40,828 nt of DNA from Nostoc commune NIES-4072 (GTDB lineage: Bacteria; Cyanobacteriota; Cyanobacteriia; Cyanobacteriales; Nostocaceae). Made by a program: the position numbers and the translations under genes. Shown piece after piece: positions 16,861 through 23,236 of this stretch. The stretch spans positions 1 to 40,828 of the forward strand of contig NZ_BDUD01000006.1 of NCBI RefSeq assembly GCF_003113895.1. Direction: 5' to 3'. The notes under the pieces were generated by a model that searched no databases, had not been told where the DNA came from, and was given only the letters and a program-made list of their open reading frames with translations. Every line of letters begins with the position of its first letter. The stretch's first letter is position 1.

Positions 16861-17035
16861 TTACAACGTCCCTCAAGACTTGACTCCAGCTATCAGAATG
16901 CTTGCAGAAATGGATGGGACAACCCCCGCTTACTGGCTGAGAAAAGCTCTAGAGAAAGTAGTTTCGGAAAGATTCTCTGTCAATAACAATCATCAAATCA
17001 ATTTAGGGGATTTGGAAGCAATAAGAGGTGAATAA
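16841..17035 (+). CDS. ParR-like RHH protein, partner of ParM
   Basis: A 64-residue protein overlapping the end of parM by 20 bases, with AGGAG upstream of its ATG. The sequence MLTKRLNYNVPQDLTPAIRM then TPAYWLRKALEKVV gives a strand plus two helices, as in ribbon-helix-helix centromere-binding proteins. It is shorter than classical ParR (about 110 residues), so the ParM-binding tail is short. Position and fold make it the centromere-binding partner for the GAAAC repeats. Confidence 0.68.
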   Translation: MLTKRLNYNVPQDLTPAIRMLAEMDGTTPAYWLRKALEKVVSERFSVNNNHQINLGDLEAIRGE

Positions 17036-17036
17036 T

Positions 17037-17261
17037 ATGATGAACAGTATTGTTAGCACAGAAGAAATAGTAATTGTTCTGGCTGGTGTTGAGCAAACTT
17101 TAAGGTTGATTCAAGCTACTCCCGAATATAGGAGACTGCAAACATCAGAGCATTTTACTACATCAAATGATTTGGTTTTGAATGATGCCATTCAATCAAT
17201 TTCTGAAGTTTTAGATGGCATTGAAAAAGTACAACTCGCTAACAGTTCTGATGAGTATTAA
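17037..17261 (+). CDS. Small protein of unknown function in the parM operon
   Basis: A protein of about 74 residues starting at ATG 17037, with AGAGGTGA about ten bases upstream. A GTG at 17028 in the same frame would overlap parR by eight bases. The sequence (EEIVIVLAGVEQTLRLIQAT, then VLNDAIQSISEVLDGIEKVQ) is amphipathic helical with no recognised motif. It follows the ParR-like gene immediately on the same strand, so it is probably co-transcribed. Confidence 0.55.
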   Translation: MMNSIVSTEEIVIVLAGVEQTLRLIQATPEYRRLQTSEHFTTSNDLVLNDAIQSISEVLDGIEKVQLANSSDEY

Positions 17262-17353
17262 TTGTGCGAACGCTTGCCCGGAGAAGAAAAGCGTTCGCCC
17301 AGTTGTGACTTATATCAGGGATGAAATCAGTACACACATTCAAGGATATCAAA

Positions 17354-17611
17354 ATGGCGCACCCTGTAGGATATTACTCCCTCTCTCACGACAACGCACT
17401 GATTAAAGATATGTGTGAGACATGGGGGGAAGGATTAGAAAAGATGAACGAATCAGACACACTCTGGTTAATTGCAAAAATCGCTCATGAAGCATGGCTA
17501 GAGTGTGATTCTTCTACCGCTCCTAGCAACGAAGCGGAGTCAGTATTGAAACGACTGCATGAGTTAAAGCAATGGGAAAAATTTGCACTGATTACCGCAA
17601 TGGCACAGTAG
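17354..17611 (+). CDS. Small protein of unknown function
   Basis: About 85 residues from ATG 17354 (MAHPVGYYSLSHDNALIKDM), preceded by AAGGA. A longer frame from 17321 has no better start signal. The sequence is helical, with several Trp and acidic residues (TLWLIAKIAHEAWLECD, LHELKQWEKFALITAM). It ends four bases before the next gene, so the operon continues. No family is recognised. Confidence 0.55.
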   Translation: MAHPVGYYSLSHDNALIKDMCETWGEGLEKMNESDTLWLIAKIAHEAWLECDSSTAPSNEAESVLKRLHELKQWEKFALITAMAQ

Positions 17612-17615
17612 TCTC

Positions 17616-18026
17616 ATGTACAAGAAACAACTGTATCTAGCTTTGGCTGGAGTCGGGGTCTGCTTCTTGCCTGTAATCATCCCCTTAATTCCCAAGTTGG
17701 GGGCTTATGCAGAAGCTGAGAGATTAAAAGCCACCGAAGGATTAGAGCGTAAACGCATAGAAGAACGGGCTAAAACCAGCGATGCCTTATATGAGGCGGG
17801 AGTCATGCCCACAACTCGTTCTCTAAGAATCACGAATTATTTTGACAGCAGTAAACGCAACCCCAGACCAGACACAACCCTTTATCAAGATGACGAGATT
17901 GTTGATGTCTTTGATGCTTCTGGGCGCTGCATAGGTCGGATTGAAGAAGGGATTTGGAAATGGAAATACAAAGCTAAAGAGATTTGTAAAAGCGTTCAAA
18001 ATACCAAACCAGTAAGGAGGAAGTAA
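17616..18026 (+). CDS. Single-pass membrane-anchored protein of unknown function
   Basis: The 136-residue protein opens with a hydrophobic helix (YLALAGVGVCFLPVIIPLI), a probable membrane anchor. A charged helix rich in Glu/Lys/Arg follows, then a C-terminal part with a small beta unit (EIVDVFDASGRCIGRIEEGI). The stop codon TAATG overlaps the next gene's ATG by one base, so translation is coupled. Its partners are two further membrane-associated genes and a transfer-type ATPase, suggesting a role in a transfer complex at the inner membrane. Confidence 0.6.
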   Translation: MYKKQLYLALAGVGVCFLPVIIPLIPKLGAYAEAERLKATEGLERKRIEERAKTSDALYEAGVMPTTRSLRITNYFDSSKRNPRPDTTLYQDDEIVDVFDASGRCIGRIEEGIWKWKYKAKEICKSVQNTKPVRRK

Positions 18027-18742
18027 TGGCGTTAGGAACATCTGGTGCAGAAAGTAATAGCACTGGTAACAGTGATGGTAAACCCAAAGGTAAGAAGCGA
18101 ACGCTTGGTGAAATCATAGATTTTTGCGCCAAGGCTGTTGTGATGATTGTCGGCTTACCGATTAGAGCAGCCGCCGCGATAGTCAATCAGTTTGTTGCTA
18201 ACGGTGGTGCGGGTCGTGCGTTGGTAGGTGGGATTTTATTTATCGGCGGTTCCATAATTAGTGCTGATTCAACTTGGCAATTAATCTTTACTGGGCCCCC
18301 GGTTTGTCCTTGGTTTGAGACGGCTTGGAATTGGCTAAATGTGCCGTTTGCACTGTTCAACCCTTTGTTTTACTTGGCATTCATGGTTTCTGTAGGCGTT
18401 CAGGTAATTGAAGCCCATGCCTTACGCGGTAAAAACCCAGATTCAGCTAGGCGGGAACTTCAAGATCACATGGTTTATGAGCTTGAAACCAAGCCTAGTG
18501 GCAAGATTGACCTCGTTGGTGAGCTTTGGAAGGACTACAAGACCGCAGGTACACGCGATCGCTCTAGTGCAGGGCTGGTTGTGATTGCGGTTTGGGTGTT
18601 CGATATTGTCACCACCTTTGCAGCTCGTAACCCATTCGACTACACAGCCCCGTTGATGATATTGGGCTGCACCTTATTCAACATTGGGACAATGATGGCG
18701 GGTGAAATTGGGTTCGCTATCTGGCGGTTGACCAAAGATTAA
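18026..18742 (+). CDS. Integral membrane protein of the transfer region
   Basis: The 238-residue protein starts with a polar, Lys/Gly-rich cytoplasmic tail (residues 1-30). It has about four to five hydrophobic segments: AVVMIVGLPIRAAAAIV, LVGGILFIGGSIISA, FNPLFYLAFMVSVGVQV, GLVVIAVWVFDIVTTFA and MILGCTLFNIGTMMAG. A strong GGAGG precedes the ATG, which overlaps the upstream stop by one base. It has no recognised family name. Placed directly before the VirD4/FtsK-like ATPase, it probably works with it at the membrane. Confidence 0.62.
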   Translation: MALGTSGAESNSTGNSDGKPKGKKRTLGEIIDFCAKAVVMIVGLPIRAAAAIVNQFVANGGAGRALVGGILFIGGSIISADSTWQLIFTGPPVCPWFETAWNWLNVPFALFNPLFYLAFMVSVGVQVIEAHALRGKNPDSARRELQDHMVYELETKPSGKIDLVGELWKDYKTAGTRDRSSAGLVVIAVWVFDIVTTFAARNPFDYTAPLMILGCTLFNIGTMMAGEIGFAIWRLTKD

Positions 18743-18749
18743 AGCTCGT

Positions 18750-18785
18750 GCCGCTCAAAAACTCTTTACATTGAGCGGCTTCTTA
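18750..18785 (+). terminator. Hairpin after the membrane-protein gene
   Basis: GCCGCTCAA at 18750-18758 pairs with TTGAGCGGC at 18771-18779, a nine-base perfect stem with a 12-base loop, followed by the short T-rich TTCTTAATT. It sits eight bases after the stop at 18742 and before the ATPase gene. It may be a weak or attenuating terminator that lowers expression of the downstream gene. Confidence 0.55.
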
Positions 18786-18806
18786 ATTCAACAGGGCATT
18801 TGTTTT

Positions 18807-20708
18807 ATGCATTGCAATAATATCCCAAAAATTACAACTAAGGAAACGGAACACTTACGCGATTCTTATCCCGCCTTATCCCATTTGGAGGCAGGAAATG
18901 TTTCTGAATGGTTGCAAGAGCGCAAGGATCAATTATTTGAAATGGCACGGGCATCTGAGAACGAAGCAGACATGACCCGTGTACTTGGCTTACTGGCTTC
19001 TGGGATAGGAGCGGTTTGTTATGCTGTCAATCCAATGGCACTGGTTGGTGGTTTAATTGGCGGTGCTGCATGGCTATGGTTTGTTGTCGAACACTCCAAC
19101 CGCACTAAAGAAATTGCACCTTTTCCCTTTGTACGTGGCAACTTTATAGACGCGGTTGCCCGTGCTGGTGACTATGATAATCGGAGCAATTATCAAGCAG
19201 ATCATCTTGCTAATACTGTTAAATTTCTAGAGCGACAATCAGCAGAAGAGTACGCCTTTCTTCATGCTGAATTTGAAAATATTGGGCAGTATTTAACGCA
19301 AGTTGAGCCAGGAAAACGTTTTTATGCTTATCGCTGGATGTTTGGCTGGTTTGGCAAGCTCAAGGGTCGTCAGCTACCCACTTATCAAAGTATGGCTCTC
19401 CATTTACAGGATGTGACGATTGACAGTCGGGTGAATCTGTCAGAGATAAGTGCTATTGCACAAGCTCAAACCCAGTTACCACCGACCGTAGATATCAAAC
19501 AGTTTCAATCGCCACAGGTAGATATTCAGCACAACCATCAAGCTGCTTCTCTTTCTAGACCTACAGAGTTACAGCCATCAGCTAATGGGCTTGCACCACA
19601 GACTATAATTAATCTCCCTCTAGCGAACAGAGCAAACGCACTCATCGCGGCTTTAACGAAAAATGGTTTTCAAGTAGAAGATATGATGAGTTCCCAAGTC
19701 ATTGCGATCGCTGGCACTCAGCGAGGTGGTAAGGGAACCTTAGCAGCAATCTTGGCAACATTATCTCTAGCTTTAGATTCGGGATTAAACACCCAATACT
19801 TTACAGCCGGGGTGGACGTTTACCCCTTTAGTTGCAATCTGATTTCTGCTCTTAAATACCCCGAAAAAGATGCGGACGGTGCAGATAAACTAGTCGCCCG
19901 TGACTTGCTTAAATTTCTTAAAGGCTTAGATGCAAGTGAACCTTACTCCCATAAAAACTTACTGTTAGTCATTGATGAGGCGATGCGGTTGCTGTCCCTA
20001 CTTGATGAGAGCGATCGCACTTGGGCTATTCAATATTTACTTTCTCGCTTCGCCAAGTGTGGCGGTACATTAATTATCGTATTGCATGGCTCTAACCTGA
20101 CAAGCGTGGTAGGTAAAGCTACGGCAGGACTAGCAGACACCTTTAAGCAATCGGTTAACTTTATTGGGTGTGTAGCTCAGTCTGTAAGCGCTGGTGGATT
20201 GCGAAAGATTAATGTTGCCAGTGGCGAATATTTCAAAGCCAACCCTAATAACTTTGCTGAACCTGTTAACGGTGGCAATCTCGGCATGATTCCAGACTGG
20301 CTAAAGATAGAGTTACACCCAGGAAATGGTCAACCAGATCCAGCTAGAACATTACTCAAATTCTTCCCGGAACTGGTGCAGCATCACCAGCCAGCAGTTA
20401 TGCCCAGAGGCGAGAAAATTGCACCAGATGACGCAGTTAATCAGCTAGAATCCATTTTTTCAAAGCCTACCCAAGACGTTGAAATTGCAGAGCTAGAATT
20501 CGTCAGCATTTCTGAGGCTGACTTGTCGCAAATTTTAAACATCGTTACTTCAGCCGTTGCAACACCAGTCAGCTTTGCCGCGATTAGAAATAGCCGAAAG
20601 TGGGGCGAAGAGAAACCTAGTGTTCGGTATTTAAGGGGTGCGATTGCACAACTTATAGAATCCAAGCAATTGAAGGGTAGCGAGAAGTTAGGCTTTACCG
20701 CTTTTTAA
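18807..20708 (+). CDS. VirD4/TraD/FtsK-like P-loop ATPase (coupling protein candidate)
   Basis: A 633-residue ATPase from ATG 18807; the frame is open from TTG 18771, but that would start inside a hairpin. Near residue 60 are two hydrophobic segments (VLGLLASGIGAVCYAVNPMA, LVGGLIGGAAWLWFVV) that anchor it in the membrane. Walker A is GTQRGGKGT near residue 302 and Walker B LLLVIDEAMRLL near 385. The C-terminal 60 residues look like a small winged-helix DNA-binding part (AAIRNSRKWGEEKP). Such proteins pump DNA across membranes, so it may couple the relaxase-DNA complex to a transfer channel. No other type IV secretion genes are visible. Confidence 0.72.
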   Translation: MHCNNIPKITTKETEHLRDSYPALSHLEAGNVSEWLQERKDQLFEMARASENEADMTRVLGLLASGIGAVCYAVNPMALVGGLIGGAAWLWFVVEHSNRTKEIAPFPFVRGNFIDAVARAGDYDNRSNYQADHLANTVKFLERQSAEEYAFLHAEFENIGQYLTQVEPGKRFYAYRWMFGWFGKLKGRQLPTYQSMALHLQDVTIDSRVNLSEISAIAQAQTQLPPTVDIKQFQSPQVDIQHNHQAASLSRPTELQPSANGLAPQTIINLPLANRANALIAALTKNGFQVEDMMSSQVIAIAGTQRGGKGTLAAILATLSLALDSGLNTQYFTAGVDVYPFSCNLISALKYPEKDADGADKLVARDLLKFLKGLDASEPYSHKNLLLVIDEAMRLLSLLDESDRTWAIQYLLSRFAKCGGTLIIVLHGSNLTSVVGKATAGLADTFKQSVNFIGCVAQSVSAGGLRKINVASGEYFKANPNNFAEPVNGGNLGMIPDWLKIELHPGNGQPDPARTLLKFFPELVQHHQPAVMPRGEKIAPDDAVNQLESIFSKPTQDVEIAELEFVSISEADLSQILNIVTSAVATPVSFAAIRNSRKWGEEKPSVRYLRGAIAQLIESKQLKGSEKLGFTAF

Positions 20709-20802
20709 TATTACTGCAATCTCAAAAAGCCGTTAAGAAAGCACTTAGTTCCAAGACATCAAGACATCAAAAGCCGAAAATCTTAGCAATGGATTTAAAT
20801 TT

Positions 20803-21009
20803 ATGCACCCAATTGAGTTTAAGAAAAAATGGCAGTTAACTTACGACGAGCTTGCCCTTGTCTTAGGTTATCAAGGTGATTATACTGTCCGTTCTTGGAA
20901 TATGATTGTCAGACATAAGCGCAACCCTCAAAAAGTTGTTTATGTCGCTTGTCGTCTTCTAGATGAGAAGTGGTCAACTCAAGGTAAGCTTGTGCATTCT
21001 TATCTCTAA
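20803..21009 (+). CDS. Small helix-turn-helix-like protein
   Basis: A 68-residue basic protein. MHPIEFKKKWQLTYDELALV then LGYQGDYTVRSWNMIVR reads like a helix-turn-helix in which a Trp-containing recognition helix follows a glycine turn. The end is basic (HKRNPQKVVYVACRLLDEKW). It closes the plus-strand operon and is followed within ten bases by a strong terminator. It could regulate the operon; no family name is recognised. Confidence 0.55.
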   Translation: MHPIEFKKKWQLTYDELALVLGYQGDYTVRSWNMIVRHKRNPQKVVYVACRLLDEKWSTQGKLVHSYL

Positions 21010-21018
21010 TTCTTTGTA

Positions 21019-21060
21019 TGATTGGGGCAAACATTACGTTAACCATGTTTGCCCCAATCA
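21019..21060. terminator. Strong bidirectional hairpin terminator
   Basis: TGATTGGGGCAAACAT (21019-21034) pairs perfectly with its complement at 21045-21060 around a ten-base loop. The 16-base stem lies between the plus-strand operon ending at 21009 and the minus-strand gene ending at 21075, so it can stop both converging transcripts. Confidence 0.8.
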
Positions 21061-21074
21061 CTATATATTGCCCT

Positions 21075-21260
21075 TCATCTTTGATTTCGGTCAGTCCCCA
21101 AACGCTTTTCTACCCGTTGTAGCTTGACATTACTATAACCAGTGCGCTGCCAGATAGCTCGTAGATAGGTATTGAAATCATCCGAGATTTTTACCGGAAT
21201 TAATTGATTGATTGAAAAGAACATTGACAAAGCAAATATTGTCGTAATTAACCCCATCAT
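21075..21260 (-). CDS. Small membrane-anchored protein, uncertain
   Basis: A 61-residue frame with an N-terminal hydrophobic helix (MMGLITTIFALSMFFSINQL) and a basic C-terminal tail (YSNVKLQRVEKRLGTDRNQR). It lies 19 bases downstream of the next gene on the same strand, so it may be the second gene of a pair. It is small and unrecognised, and the start (ATGATG) has no clear ribosome binding site. Confidence 0.4.
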   Translation of the reverse strand: MMGLITTIFALSMFFSINQLIPVKISDDFNTYLRAIWQRTGYSNVKLQRVEKRLGTDRNQR

Positions 21261-21279
21261 TCCATATTTAGTTAGGGGT

Positions 21280-21546
21280 TCAGCGCGAATAGGAGTCAGT
21301 TGATGTTGAAGCTTTTTTATGAAAACTCTTCAGACCACTGGCCGCCAGTTCTACCCCATGACCTTTAAACACATCAGAAACATCTTCATAAGAGTAGCCA
21401 GCGTCTAACATATCCTGAATAGGTTTAGCCAAACTGAGGACTAAATCTGACAGGCTGATAGTTTTAGGAGTCGCCGCAAAGTGTTTAAGACTGGTTTGAA
21501 TATCTTCTATTTTTGATAAAGGAACAGCTTTCGGTTTGCGCGACAT
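21280..21546 (-). CDS. Small basic protein, mobilisation-region accessory candidate
   Basis: An 88-residue protein. It begins MSRKPKAVPLSKIEDIQTSL and continues with SDLVLSLAKPIQDMLDAGYS and YEDVSDVFKGHGVELAASGL, ending in a basic tail. The segment DAGYSYEDVSDVFKGHGVEL is typical of short helical DNA-binding accessory proteins next to oriT regions, where a helix-turn-helix-like unit reads 'GYSYxDVxxxFxxxGVxL'. The family name is not certain. It is transcribed away from the mobilisation genes. Confidence 0.6.
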   Translation of the reverse strand: MSRKPKAVPLSKIEDIQTSLKHFAATPKTISLSDLVLSLAKPIQDMLDAGYSYEDVSDVFKGHGVELAASGLKSFHKKASTSTDSYSR

Positions 21547-21555
21547 ATCTTAGTA

Positions 21556-21700
21556 AGGGTGTGGGGTGTGGGGTGTAGGGTGTAGGGAATTTTCATGAAT
21601 TAGCCCTTGTAGCTTGAATCATGAAGGTGATAAGGCAGAGTTTATAAAAAGATAATTTTCTTGATTTTCACTACACCCCACACCCTACCCCCTACACCCT
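21556..21700. repeat. Inverted pair of heptanucleotide (STRR-type) repeats
   Basis: Tandem GGGTGTG/GGGTGTA heptamers run from about 21556 to 21588. The complementary CTACACC/CCACACC form runs from about 21669 to 21700. Short tandem heptanucleotide repeats of this kind are a hallmark of Nostoc/Anabaena genomes. The two blocks are inverted and could pair into a long hairpin. A related pair lies inside the element at 29660-29855. Confidence 0.8.
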
Positions 21701-22254
21701 AATTTTGATTAGTAATAAATTATTCCATTGTAAAAAAAACGTGTCCAGAAAAAGTTTAAGTTTCTTGTCGTGATGTGACGAATATCAACAGAAAAAGGTT
21801 TGTATCCTCGTGAGGTAGACTAGTCTAAAAAAGCAGTTACCCATGAATCAACATCCTTCGTATCACTAGTATGGCCAGCATTGCCCAATAGACCATGCCC
21901 TCGGTGTAACCGAGGTAATTGCAAACAGCCACTCGTGGTTCACCAAAGTCTAGTACTCCCCCAGCCTTTCGTTGTGCCCCCTGGCTCTTGTTACCCCAGT
22001 CTTGTCGTGGGGCCAAACGGCAAGCAATACGCCGTAACGCGCCAAGGGCGCTCCTTTCCCTACGGTAAAGCGTCGTGTTTGCTTGTTGGGGGTGTCCCCC
22101 AAACCCCCTTTTAACTGGTCTATTAAAGAGGAAGATAAGCCAACAAGAAGTTCCGGGTTATCCGCCTACCTGCTCGGCGCTCCGCGCCTAACGCAGCTAC
22201 AGCGAATAACCCGGTTAAAAATAAAGAAAAAAATAGCTGAACGCCTAACTAGTT
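21701..22254. other. Candidate oriT region upstream of mobC
   Basis: This 554-base stretch has no gene I trust. A 77-codon frame at 21881-22114 with a CPRCNRGNC motif starts only with TTG and may be chance. Hairpins are visible: TTGGGGG at 22086-22092 with CCCCCAA at 22096-22102, and CCGGGTTAT at 22153-22161 with ATAACCCGG at 22206-22214, the latter enclosing a GC-rich core. Inverted repeats just upstream of mobC and a relaxase are where oriT normally lies. The nick site cannot be placed by eye. Confidence 0.4.
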
Positions 22255-22716
22255 ATGCAGCCAGACCCCCGTACCAATCTCAGTAATCAACTAGCTGACA
22301 CATTAAGTAATCGGTCAGTAGCACCAGATGAAAAGCGAGAAGTAACCATCACGTTTAGGGCTAGCTATGCCGAGAAAGCGAGGCTAGAGCAGCGATGCAG
22401 TGGAGTGGTGCAAAGTGACTATATAAGAGCGAGATTATTTGATTACCCTCTACCGCATCCTAAGTTAGTCATTCCCGAAATTAACCGACAGGCTATCTAC
22501 GAGCTAAAGAAGATTGGTAACAACCTGAATCAACAGACTAGGGCTATTAACGAAGCTGTAAAAATTGGTAGTCAACCGTTGACGACGGAGGTGAAAGAAT
22601 ATCTGAGAACTATTAAAGAACTGGTGGAACTCTTAGAACAAACTCGCCAAGAAATTACCCAACCTATATCGAGTGATGACAATGGTAAGCTCGATAAGCA
22701 GGTAGCTGGGGAGTAG
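22255..22716 (+). CDS. mobC: MobC-like relaxosome accessory protein
   Basis: The 153-residue protein has an N-terminal ribbon-helix-helix-like part (KREVTITFRASYAEKARLEQ, then VQSDYIRARLF) and the family hallmark INRQAIYELKKIGNNLNQQT, found in MobC/MobS accessory proteins that open oriT DNA for the relaxase. A helical tail follows (LRTIKELVELLEQTRQEI). It is complete and directly upstream of the deaminase-like and relaxase genes on the same strand, so all three are probably one transcript. Confidence 0.82.
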   Translation: MQPDPRTNLSNQLADTLSNRSVAPDEKREVTITFRASYAEKARLEQRCSGVVQSDYIRARLFDYPLPHPKLVIPEINRQAIYELKKIGNNLNQQTRAINEAVKIGSQPLTTEVKEYLRTIKELVELLEQTRQEITQPISSDDNGKLDKQVAGE

Positions 22717-22723
22717 CTGACTT

Positions 22724-23113
22724 ATGCCAGAAAACGATGACAAAAAAACTGAGCTAATCAACGTAGCCAGCCAGCTCATTGCAACTCGATTCAAGCCTAA
22801 TTACCACGAAATTGGAGCAGCTATACTCACCCGCTCTGGTCAAGTATTTTCTGCTGTACATATAGAGGCAACTGTGGGAAGAATTGCTGTGTGTGCCGAA
22901 GCAATTGCTATTGGGATGGCTGCTACTGCTGGAGACACAGAAATTGAAATGATTGTAGCAGTTAACAGAGATGGTCAGGTTGTATCGCCCTGCGGTATGT
23001 GTCGAGAGTTAATAGCGGATTATGCACCAGATGCCAAAGTAATAGTTCCAGGCGAAGCTGGTTCTATGCTTATTACTATTAATGACTTACTTCCCAATAA
23101 ATATCACAGATAG
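22724..23113 (+). CDS. Cytidine deaminase-like zinc protein (blasticidin-S deaminase type)
   Basis: The 129-residue protein has the zinc-deaminase signature: VCAEAIAIG supplies the first zinc Cys and the catalytic Glu, and SPCGMCREL supplies the other two Cys. Between them lies the expected beta strand (MIVAVNRDGQV). Length and layout match free cytidine or blasticidin-S deaminases of the small single-domain class. GGGGAG precedes the ATG, and the gap to mobC is seven bases, so it is embedded in the mobilisation operon. Candidate roles are nucleoside salvage, drug resistance or a DNA/nucleotide-editing role in transfer; only the fold is supported. Confidence 0.82.
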   Translation: MPENDDKKTELINVASQLIATRFKPNYHEIGAAILTRSGQVFSAVHIEATVGRIAVCAEAIAIGMAATAGDTEIEMIVAVNRDGQVVSPCGMCRELIADYAPDAKVIVPGEAGSMLITINDLLPNKYHR

Positions 23114-23236
23114 AATCAACACTATAAGAGCATATCCGTGTCTCTCTATTAGAGGTTAATAGTAAAGCTTTCGTTGATTATACACAGGATATTTTCACAT
23201 TTATCTCAAATAATATCTCGGTGTTGGGGCAGAGAG

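Noticed and set aside
21556..21700. Repeat blocks considered as CRISPR or iterons
   Set aside because: GGGTGTA-type heptamers are the known cyanobacterial short tandem repeats and are inverted, without spacers.
21881..22114. A 77-codon frame with a CxxC-like CPRCNRGNC segment
   Set aside because: TTG start only, low-complexity Pro/Val-rich, overlaps hairpin-rich putative oriT; coding not supported.
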